Positions 7,926 through 14,931 of a DNA stretch of 29,790 bases are shown piece after piece. A model generated the notes under the pieces. That model made no database searches and was not told the DNA's origin. It saw only the letters and a program-made list of their open reading frames with translations. The position numbers were made by a program, and so were the translations under genes. The first letter of the stretch is position 1. Each line of letters begins with the position of its first letter. This DNA comes from DASQPE01 sp964519805 (GTDB taxonomy: Bacteria > Gemmatimonadota > Gemmatimonadetes > Gemmatimonadales > GWC2-71-9), in NCBI GenBank assembly GCA_964519805.1, contig CAZFKN010000031.1, positions 1-29,790 of the forward strand. The letters run 5' to 3'.

Positions 7926-9644
7926 TCAACGGATCCGCACCAGACCCACGCGCGGCACGAGAGTCGCCGAGATGGCGGCGCCGGCCAGCCCCGAGAGCTT
8001 GAACTGCACGCCGGGGGCGCCCGCCGACTGGATGATGCGCACGTGGTGCGCGGACCCCTGATGCAGCGTGCCGGCGTGTGAGAACGTGCCCGTGAGCGTG
8101 CTGTCCGGCACCAGCGGGAACGCAGGCGTCCGCTTGAGCTGGGCCAGCGCCGCTCGCAGGTTGAATCCCAGGTATTGGAGCCGGGGGTTCAGCGGCGTAA
8201 ACCCGGGGAGGTCGTCGAGATAGTTGGCGGCCTGCCAGTAGGTCACGAGATCGGGGAACGCGACCCCGGACTGCTGGGCGACGTTCGCGGCACCGAGCAG
8301 GGTGGTGTTCTCCAGCTTGAGCGTGAAATCCGTGCTGGGCACCAGAAAGTGGGTGGAGTCCGGCGTCGTGGTGCCAAACTGGTTGGCCAGCCATTTCACC
8401 ATCAGCCAGTTGGCCCCCCGCTCGGTGAGCAAGCCGGTGGACTGGTCCGACTCGATCAGCGCGACGGCCTCGGGATTCGACAGGTAGCTGTACGCGTTGT
8501 CGTAATCCGACCCCGCGAACTGGCCCAGGGTAGTCTGGCCCGGCTGGAGGAGGGGGTTCTGGACTTGGTTGTTGGGAATCAACCGTCCCCCGAGCTCCTC
8601 GGCGTAGTGCGACATTCCCTCGTTGAGCCACGTGTCCTCCGCCTGTCCGCCCGCGACCAGCACATGCCGGTTGTAGCTGATCATGTGCTGGAATTCGTGG
8701 ATGAACGTCGGCCCGAGATTGTCCTCCGCGAACGACTTCGTGATCGTGCAGGAGTTGTTGTTCGGGTCGGGGACGATGCTGTAGAAGATCTCCGCGGCGT
8801 TGGAGTTGGCCAGCGTGGGCTCCAGATCCAGGCTGAAGAAGTAGCCGAGGATCACGCTCTTGGTAGTGTTGCAGCTGCCGCTCAGCCGGTTGATCTGCGG
8901 GGTCATCAGCACTTCCACGAACCCGTTGCCGTCGATGTCGGACTCGCGGCCGAAGTTCGTGGTGTCGATCGGGTACAGGTAGTTGTCGAACAGCTGGCCG
9001 ATGTTCGCGAGATCGGCGGGCGTGTACGTTTGCGCAACCGTCGCAGCGTTGTCCACGAAGATCGCGACCTTGCCGCTCACCTCCTGCGCCGTCGCCATCA
9101 CGGTGGCGAATGGCGCGTTGCAGTTGATGTTGGCGCAGACGAAGAAGCTCTTCTGGTCCCCCACTTGCGGCGCCGCCGCAAACGACGGCGCCCGGGCGAC
9201 GTTGGCCCGGAGCACCGCGAGCCCGGGGTCGGCCGCCATGGCCCGCTCTCGCTGCCGCAGCATCATATGGAACTGCTCGGCCGTGGGCGCCGGCTGGAAG
9301 GCGGTGAACAGGGGCGACGGCAGCGCGGTCTGCGATGCGGTCCCCGCCAGCAGCGGGGAGCCGGTAATGGCGTAGGGAGCCGAAATCCCGCCCGAGGTCT
9401 GCTGTCCGGCCCCGGAGACCGCCAGATAGAGGTATTCGGCCCCCCCGCTCCCGGCCGCCGGCACCGACGGCACCGCGACGCAGGGGCCGCCGGAGGCCGG
9501 GTCGACTATGGTTGCTTCCCCGGCGGCCAGGTTGGCCGGGGCGACGGTGCCACACACCGAGAGGCTGGGGCCGGTATTATCGCCCCCGCAAGCGGCAAGG
9601 GTTGCCAGAGCAATGGCCAGCGAGAGGGCGGACTTGAGCGACAC
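7926..9644 (-). CDS. Lipoprotein zinc metallopeptidase, M30 (hyicolysin)-like
   Basis: The 572-residue product carries a lipoprotein signal (MSLKSALSLAIALATLAAC, lipid-modified Cys19, then GGDNTGPS). The zinc motif is HEFQHM (His316, Glu317, His320), followed by DTWLNEGMSHYAEEL with a Glu as likely third ligand. This HEFQHM/NEG arrangement is that of M30 hyicolysin-type extracellular proteases. A segment before it (DIDGNGFVEVLMTPQIN) is common in these proteins. The C-terminal 80 residues look like a small beta domain. The start is GTG 9644, with a GGAG about 11 bases upstream and a good promoter at 9689-9717. It heads a two-gene unit with the downstream aminopeptidase. The target is unknown. 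Confidence 0.85.
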   Translation of the reverse strand: MSLKSALSLAIALATLAACGGDNTGPSLSVCGTVAPANLAAGEATIVDPASGGPCVAVPSVPAAGSGGAEYLYLAVSGAGQQTSGGISAPYAITGSPLLAGTASQTALPSPLFTAFQPAPTAEQFHMMLRQRERAMAADPGLAVLRANVARAPSFAAAPQVGDQKSFFVCANINCNAPFATVMATAQEVSGKVAIFVDNAATVAQTYTPADLANIGQLFDNYLYPIDTTNFGRESDIDGNGFVEVLMTPQINRLSGSCNTTKSVILGYFFSLDLEPTLANSNAAEIFYSIVPDPNNNSCTITKSFAEDNLGPTFIHEFQHMISYNRHVLVAGGQAEDTWLNEGMSHYAEELGGRLIPNNQVQNPLLQPGQTTLGQFAGSDYDNAYSYLSNPEAVALIESDQSTGLLTERGANWLMVKWLANQFGTTTPDSTHFLVPSTDFTLKLENTTLLGAANVAQQSGVAFPDLVTYWQAANYLDDLPGFTPLNPRLQYLGFNLRAALAQLKRTPAFPLVPDSTLTGTFSHAGTLHQGSAHHVRIIQSAGAPGVQFKLSGLAGAAISATLVPRVGLVRIR

Positions 9645-9688
9645 TTGGGTATGGCTCCGGCAGGATTGTGGGTCGAGGCGAAGCGAGC

Positions 9689-9717
9689 AAAATAAGACAG
9701 GACAACGGCTTTGACAA
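9689..9717 (-). promoter_or_regulatory. Promoter of the M30 peptidase gene
   Basis: Read on the minus strand, a -35 box TTGTCA (9717-9712) and a -10 box TATTTT (9694-9689) are separated by exactly 17 bases. The expected start of transcription is near 9682, giving a leader of about 38 bases before GTG 9644. The -35 box is the reverse complement of bases that also form the -35 box of the hisIE promoter. Confidence 0.65.
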
Positions 9718-9739
9718 TCGTCGGACCCCCCGGTACTTT
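9711..9739 (+). promoter_or_regulatory. Promoter of hisIE
   Basis: A consensus -35 box TTGACA (9711-9716) and a -10 box TACTTT (9734-9739) are separated by 17 bases. Transcription would start about 7 bases after the -10 box, at G9746, which is the first base of an in-frame GTG of hisIE. This predicts a leaderless mRNA. The -35 box overlaps that of the divergent promoter. Confidence 0.7.
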
Positions 9740-9745
9740 GTGACC

Positions 9746-10396
9746 GTGCCCGACGAAGCCTGGCTCTCCCGTATCAAATTCGATGCCGACGGATTGGTCC
9801 CGGTAGTCGCACAGGAGAGTCGCTCCGGCGACGTCCTGATGCTGGCCTACGCCGACCAGGAAGCCCTCCGCCGCACCCGGGCGAGCGGGCTGGCCCACTA
9901 CTACAGTCGGTCCCGGAAGGCCCTCTGGCGCAAGGGAGACACCTCCGGACACGTCCAGCAGGTCCGCCAGATTCGCGTAGACTGCGATGGCGACACGGTA
10001 CTCTACAGGGTGGAGCAGACCGGCCCGGCCTGCCACTCGGGCGACCGGACCTGCTTCGCCAACGAGGTGACGCCGGAGGGCGGGACCGTGCACACTACCG
10101 ACCCCGGCGCCCATGTGCTCAGCCGACTGGCCGAGACCATCCGGACGCGGGCGGCCCGGCGCCCCGCTGGATCATACACCGCCGAGCTGCTGGCCAACGG
10201 ACCCGCCAGGATCGCCCGGAAGGTGGGGGAGGAAGCCGTGGAGGTCGTGGTCGCCGCGCTCGGCGAAGGCGAGACCCGCCTGGCGGCGGAGTCCGCGGAT
10301 CTGCTGTACCATCTGCTGGTATTACTGCAGGCCAAGGGCGTTGCCGTTGAGCAGGTGTGGCGGGAACTGGAAGCGAGGGAGAGACGTGAACAGTGA
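9746..10396 (+). CDS. hisIE: Bifunctional phosphoribosyl-AMP cyclohydrolase / phosphoribosyl-ATP pyrophosphatase
   Basis: The fused enzyme catalyses the second and third steps of histidine synthesis. The N-terminal HisI half has IKFDADGLVPVVAQ, MLAYAD and the zinc cysteines in VDCDGD and TGPACHSGDRTCF. The HisE half (about 118-216) has the NTP pyrophosphohydrolase motifs ARKVGEEAVEVVVAA and ESADLLYHLLVLL. The usual length of such fusions is about 200-215; this one has 216. GTG 9746 was chosen because it coincides with the predicted +1; GTG 9740 is in frame but would fall upstream of the transcript. The last codons and stop (Arg-Glu-Gln-stop) are formed by the heptamer repeat at 10386. No other his gene is in the window. 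Confidence 0.95.
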   Translation: MPDEAWLSRIKFDADGLVPVVAQESRSGDVLMLAYADQEALRRTRASGLAHYYSRSRKALWRKGDTSGHVQQVRQIRVDCDGDTVLYRVEQTGPACHSGDRTCFANEVTPEGGTVHTTDPGAHVLSRLAETIRTRAARRPAGSYTAELLANGPARIARKVGEEAVEVVVAALGEGETRLAAESADLLYHLLVLLQAKGVAVEQVWRELEARERREQ

Positions 10397-10468
10397 ACAG
10401 TAGACGGTAAACAGGGGAGCCCCGCGCACCGGCGGATCCCTGTTCACTGTTCACCGCTCACTGTTTAC
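10386..10468. repeat. Heptamer inverted-repeat element between hisIE and dnaE
   Basis: The left arm (10386-10413) is four 7-base units, GTGAACA, GTGAACA, GTAGACG, GTAAACA, then GG. The right arm is CC followed by TGTTCAC, TGTTCAC, CGCTCAC, TGTTTAC (10441-10468), the complementary form. A GC-rich spacer of about 25 bases separates them. The arms can fold into an imperfect hairpin of about 30 pairs. The hisIE stop lies in the second unit, and the dnaE ATG follows the right arm by 11 bases. See the related elements at 22264 and 23049. Confidence 0.85.
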
Positions 10469-10479
10469 GCTGTTCTGAT

Positions 10480-13400
10480 ATGGCCTTCGTTCATCTCCAT
10501 ACCCATTCGGAATACTCCCTCCTCGACGGGGCCAACCGGATTCCCGATCTGGTCGCGCACGTCAAGAAGCTCGGCATGGACAGCCTCGCCGTCACCGATC
10601 ACGGCAACCTCCACGCCGCCTGGTCGTTCTACGAGGAAGCGAAGGCGCAGGGCATCCGGCCGATCCTCGGCTTCGAGGCGTATCTCGCCTTCGGCTCCCG
10701 CCGCGAGCAGCAGAAGCCCGCCTGGGCCCCGTCGCACTACAGCCATCTCGTGCTGCTGGCCCGAAACCGCACCGGGTACAAGAATCTGGTACGCCTCTCG
10801 TCCATCGGATTCACGGAGGGGTTCTACCGACGCCCGCGTATCGACCGCGAGACGCTCGCGGCGCACCACGAAGGCATCGTCGGTCTCGCGGCCTGTCTCT
10901 CGGGCGAAGTCGCGCTGTGGCTGCGCCAGGGGCGCTACGACGAGGCCCGAAAGAGCGCGGAGTGGTTCGCGCAGCTGTTCGGCCCGGAGCACTTCTGGCT
11001 CGAGATCCAGCAGCACGGGATTCCCGAAGAGCGGCTGGTCATGGAGGGGATGCTGCGCCTCGGCGAGGAGCTGGGGCTGGGCGTCGTGGCGACGAATGAC
11101 GCGCACTACCTTCGGCGCGAGGACGCCGAAGCGCACGATGTGCTCCTCGCCATCGGCACCGGCGCCGACCTCGACGACCCCAAGCGGTTCCGCTTCACCG
11201 GAGAAGAATCGTACGTCAAGTCCGAGCGGGAAATGCGGGCGCTGTTCGAGAATCATCCGGAGACGCTGGAGAACACCGCCCGCATCGCCGACCTGTGCGA
11301 GTTCTCCTTCGAGAAGCGCTACTTCCTCCCCGGCTTTCCCCGGCCGGTCGAGTACGCGAGCGACGAAGCGCTGCTGGAGGATCTCGCCGGTCGGGGAGCG
11401 GAGGGGCGTTACGGCACGCCCTTGCCCCCGACCGTGCGGGAGCGGCTCGAGTACGAGCTGGGCGTCATCAACCGCGCGGGCTACGCCGGTTACTTCCTCA
11501 TCGTCCAGGATTTCATCGCGGCGGCGCGGGCGCGCGGGATCCCGGTGGGACCGGGCCGCGGGTCGGCGGCGGGGTCGCTCGTAGCGTACAGCCTCGGGAT
11601 CACGAGCGTGGATCCGCTCCGGTTCGACCTGCTGTTCGAGCGGTTTCTCAACCCCGAGCGCGTATCCATGCCGGACATCGACGTGGACTTCTGCTTCGAG
11701 CGTCGGGGCGAGGTCATCGAGTACGTGCGGGAGCGCTACGGGCGAGACAGCGTGGGCCAGATCGTCACCTTCGGGACGATGAAGGCGCGCGCCGCCGTCA
11801 AGGACGTCGCGCGCGTGCTTCGAATTCCGCCGGCCGACGCCGACAAGCTGACCAAGCTCATTCCGTCAGGTCCCGCCTACAGCCTCTCCATCCCCGACGC
11901 CGCGGAAAAGATTCCCGAGATCCGCGACCTCATGCGCGCCGACGCGACGTACCGGCGTCTGATCGACCTGAGTGCCCGGATCGAGGGCATCTCGCGCCAC
12001 ATGTCGGTGCACGCCGCCGGGGTCGTCATCGCGCCGGGACCGCTCGCGGACTACGTGCCCGTCTGCACCGCGCCTACCAAGGGCGCGGGCCAGTCGGCCG
12101 ACGGGGAAGACGCGATCATCACGCAGTACGACATGAACGCGCTGGAGAAGGTCGGCATGCTCAAGATGGACATGCTCGGCCTCAAGACGCTCACCGTCAT
12201 CCATGACGCGTGTGCCATGATATCTCGGCAGGGTGGGGCGGTGCCCGACATGGACGCGCTGCCGCTGGACGATCCCGCCGTCTACGCGCTCCTCCGCCAG
12301 GGCCGCACGGCCGGGGTCTTCCAGTTCGAGTCGCCGCTCGCCACGGACACGCTCCGCGCCATGAAGTGCGACCGCTTCGACGACCTGGTCGCGGCGAACG
12401 CGCTCCTCCGCCCGGGGCCGCTCGACGCGGGCATGCACACCGTGTTCGTCAGGCGGAAGCTGGGGCAGGAGCGGGTGACCTACGCGCACCCCCTGCTCAA
12501 GGAGATCCTCGAGCCCACCTACGGCGTCATCACCTATCAGGAGCAGGTGATGCGGATCGCCAACGTGCTCGCCGGCTTCTCGCTGGCCGAAGCCGACGTC
12601 CTTCGAAAGGCGGTCGGCAAGAAGGACCAGGAGCTCGCGAATCAGGAGGTTGCCAAGTTCATCGAGCGGGCGGTGGCCCAGGGGCATCCCCGGCACGTCG
12701 TGGAAGAGCTCGGCCGCCAGATCGTCACCTTCGGCCGGTACGGGTTCAACAAGTCACACTCCGTCGCGTACTCGGTGCTCTCCTACCACACCGCGTGGCT
12801 CAAGACGTACCATCCCGCCCAGTTCATGGCGGCGCTGCTCTCTTCGGAAATCGGCAACACCGACAAGGTGGTTCAGTACATCAACGAAGCGCGGGAGCTG
12901 GGGCTCGAGGTGCTGCCGCCGGACGTCAACGAATCCGGCTGGAAGTTCACCGTGGTCGGCGATCGCCGCCTCCGGTTCGGGCTCGGTGCCGTGCGCAACG
13001 TGGGATGGGGCGCGATCGAGTCCATCATCGGCGCGCGCGCCGAAGGGCCGTTCACGTCGCTCACCGACTTCGCCGAGCGCATCGACCTGCGGCTCTGCAA
13101 CAAGCGCGTGCTCGAGTCGCTCGTGGCCGCGGGTGCTTGCGACTCGCTCGGCGGGCACCGAAAGCAGCTCATCGAGGGACTCGACCGGGTCCTGGCGGAG
13201 GCGCAGCTCCAGCAGCAGGAGCGGGAGGCCGGGCAAGCCTCGTTGTTCGGCGAGGCGGCCGCGCTGCACCGTCCCGCCCCGCCCACGCTGCCCGACGTCC
13301 CCGCCTGGACCGAGGCCGAGCGGCTGGCGCGGGAGAAGGACGTGCTGGGCTTCTTCATCTCGGGTCATCCGCTCGAGCCGTTCCGGAGCGAGGTCGAGCT

Positions 13401-13962
13401 GTTCGGGACCCGCACCACGGCGACTCTGGGCGAATGGAGCGAGCACGCGGTCAGCGTCGCCGCGGTGGTGACGGCGGTGCGGCGTCAGATCTCGAAGAAG
13501 ACCGGGAAGGAATACGCCCGGGTAGTGCTGGAGGACTTCCACGGGACCGCGGAAGCGATCGTCTTTCCCGAGGCTTGGGCCAAGCTCAACCAGGTGGTGC
13601 TGCCCGACCGCGCCCTGCTCCTCACCGGTGGCCACAGCGTCCGGGACCGGGGCGAGGACCGCGCACCGTTCGTCGTCGAGACCGCCCGCCCGCTGGACGA
13701 CCTGAAGAGCACGGGGGCGGTCGGCTTGAGCCTTCGGTGGCGGGCGCCCTCCGCCCCCGAGCCGGACGCGCTCCGGGCCGCTGCGGCCCTCTGTAGCGCC
13801 CATCCCGGCCCGGTTCCTGTCTATATTGAGTGGTCAGATGGGAACGGCGAGGCCGTTCGGCTCCGGGCGAAGCGCGTGCGGGTCGCCCCCGGAGAGGATT
13901 TGGTGCGGGCCCTCCGGGATCTTCTTGGCAGCGATGCCGTCAACTACGTGAAAGCGAGCTGA
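10480..13962 (+). CDS. dnaE: DNA polymerase III alpha subunit
   Basis: This is the replicative polymerase catalytic subunit, acting with the beta clamp at the fork. The 1160 residues match the DnaE1 class. The N-terminal PHP domain keeps its metal motifs (HLHTHSEYSLLDG, VTDHGNLH, ATNDAHYL), so it may retain nuclease or structural metal binding. The palm shows GPGRGSAAGSLVAY (about 347) and the catalytic PDIDVDF (Asp399, Asp401, Asp403). A beta-clamp binding motif QASLFG starts at Gln919. The C-terminal OB fold begins near AAVVTAVRRQISKKTGKEY. ATG 10480 begins directly in the PHP motif. It is followed 6 bases later by accA. No separate epsilon subunit is present here. Confidence 0.98.
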   Translation: MAFVHLHTHSEYSLLDGANRIPDLVAHVKKLGMDSLAVTDHGNLHAAWSFYEEAKAQGIRPILGFEAYLAFGSRREQQKPAWAPSHYSHLVLLARNRTGYKNLVRLSSIGFTEGFYRRPRIDRETLAAHHEGIVGLAACLSGEVALWLRQGRYDEARKSAEWFAQLFGPEHFWLEIQQHGIPEERLVMEGMLRLGEELGLGVVATNDAHYLRREDAEAHDVLLAIGTGADLDDPKRFRFTGEESYVKSEREMRALFENHPETLENTARIADLCEFSFEKRYFLPGFPRPVEYASDEALLEDLAGRGAEGRYGTPLPPTVRERLEYELGVINRAGYAGYFLIVQDFIAAARARGIPVGPGRGSAAGSLVAYSLGITSVDPLRFDLLFERFLNPERVSMPDIDVDFCFERRGEVIEYVRERYGRDSVGQIVTFGTMKARAAVKDVARVLRIPPADADKLTKLIPSGPAYSLSIPDAAEKIPEIRDLMRADATYRRLIDLSARIEGISRHMSVHAAGVVIAPGPLADYVPVCTAPTKGAGQSADGEDAIITQYDMNALEKVGMLKMDMLGLKTLTVIHDACAMISRQGGAVPDMDALPLDDPAVYALLRQGRTAGVFQFESPLATDTLRAMKCDRFDDLVAANALLRPGPLDAGMHTVFVRRKLGQERVTYAHPLLKEILEPTYGVITYQEQVMRIANVLAGFSLAEADVLRKAVGKKDQELANQEVAKFIERAVAQGHPRHVVEELGRQIVTFGRYGFNKSHSVAYSVLSYHTAWLKTYHPAQFMAALLSSEIGNTDKVVQYINEARELGLEVLPPDVNESGWKFTVVGDRRLRFGLGAVRNVGWGAIESIIGARAEGPFTSLTDFAERIDLRLCNKRVLESLVAAGACDSLGGHRKQLIEGLDRVLAEAQLQQQEREAGQASLFGEAAALHRPAPPTLPDVPAWTEAERLAREKDVLGFFISGHPLEPFRSEVELFGTRTTATLGEWSEHAVSVAAVVTAVRRQISKKTGKEYARVVLEDFHGTAEAIVFPEAWAKLNQVVLPDRALLLTGGHSVRDRGEDRAPFVVETARPLDDLKSTGAVGLSLRWRAPSAPEPDALRAAAALCSAHPGPVPVYIEWSDGNGEAVRLRAKRVRVAPGEDLVRALRDLLGSDAVNYVKAS

Positions 13963-13968
13963 ACGGGC

Positions 13969-14931
13969 ATGGCGCCGACCTATACCCTCGAGTTCGAGAA
14001 ACCGCTGCTCGAGCTGGAAAAGCAGATCGACGAGCTCAAGCGCCTGGGTGAAGAGCGAGAGATCGACGTCGACGGCGAGCTGGAGGGACTCCAGGGCAAG
14101 CTCGAGGCCCTCCGGGCGGAGATTTACAAGAACCTGAGCCCGATGCAGCGCGTGATGGTCGCGCGACACCCTCGCCGACCCTATACGCTCGATTACCTCA
14201 GCACCATCTTCACCGACTTCATCGAGCTGCACGGCGATCGCCTGTTCCGCGACGACCCCGCCGTCGTCGGCGGCTGGGCTCGCCTGGCCGGCATTTCGGT
14301 GATGGTCGTCGGCCACCAGAAGGGCCGCGACACCAAGGAAAACCTCAAGCGCAACTTCGGCATGCCCCACCCCGAGGGCTACCGGAAAGCGCTCCGGCTC
14401 ATGGAAATGGCCTCGAAGTTCAGCGCGCCGGTGATCACGCTCATCGATACGCCGGGCGCTTACCCCGGGCTCGGCGCCGAGGAGCGCGGACAGTCCGAGG
14501 CGCTCGCCCGCAACATCCTCGAGATGGCGGGCCTGGAGACGCCGATCATCAGCTGTGTGATCGGCGAGGGCGGCTCGGGCGGCGCACTCGCGCTCGGCGT
14601 CGCCGACCGGGTGCTGATGCTGGAGAACTCGGTCTACTCCGTCATTTCGCCCGAAGGTTGCGCCGCCATTCTCTGGAAGGACGCGGGCCAGCGCGAGCGG
14701 GCGGCCGAGGCGCTCAAGCTCACGGCGGAAGACCTCCTGCGGCTCAAGCTGATCGACGAGATCGTCCCCGAGCCGGTGGGCGGCGCGCACGTCGATCCCG
14801 ACTCCACGGGCGAAGCGCTCCGCGCCACGCTGATCCGCCACGTCACCGAGCTCCGAAAGATCCGGCCGGAGAAACTGGTCAAGCGCCGGGCGGAGAAGTA
14901 CGCCGCCATGGGCGTCTTCACCGAGGCGTGA
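13969..14931 (+). CDS. accA: Acetyl-CoA carboxylase carboxyltransferase subunit alpha
   Basis: AccA with AccD transfers carboxyl from carboxybiotin to acetyl-CoA, making malonyl-CoA for fatty acid synthesis. The 320-residue length is standard. Visible are the N-terminal helical segment (FEKPLLELEKQIDELK), the RHPRRPYTLDYL and HGDRLFRDDPAVVGG motifs, the TKENLKRNFGMPHPEGYRKALRLM block, the TLIDTPGAYPG loop and the oxyanion region GEGGSGGALALG. It lies 6 bases after dnaE, and its stop overlaps the PSP1 start by one base (TGATG at 14929-14933). A dnaE-accA neighbourhood is seen in several bacteria, Escherichia coli included. No accD is in the window. Confidence 0.98.
   Translation: MAPTYTLEFEKPLLELEKQIDELKRLGEEREIDVDGELEGLQGKLEALRAEIYKNLSPMQRVMVARHPRRPYTLDYLSTIFTDFIELHGDRLFRDDPAVVGGWARLAGISVMVVGHQKGRDTKENLKRNFGMPHPEGYRKALRLMEMASKFSAPVITLIDTPGAYPGLGAEERGQSEALARNILEMAGLETPIISCVIGEGGSGGALALGVADRVLMLENSVYSVISPEGCAAILWKDAGQRERAAEALKLTAEDLLRLKLIDEIVPEPVGGAHVDPDSTGEALRATLIRHVTELRKIRPEKLVKRRAEKYAAMGVFTEA

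Noticed and set aside
4569..8002. Long open frames on the plus strand opposite the M20 and aminopeptidase genes (4569-6314 and 6257-8002), and a minus-strand frame at 2595-4340, each 581 codons
   Set aside because: They are antisense shadows in GC-rich DNA: biased composition, no domain motifs, and they run across several recognised genes. The equal lengths appear to be coincidence.
8175..9695. 506-codon plus-strand frame opposite the M30 peptidase gene
   Set aside because: The minus strand has a lipobox and a complete HEFQHM zinc site; the plus-strand frame is Arg/Val-rich with no recognisable domain.
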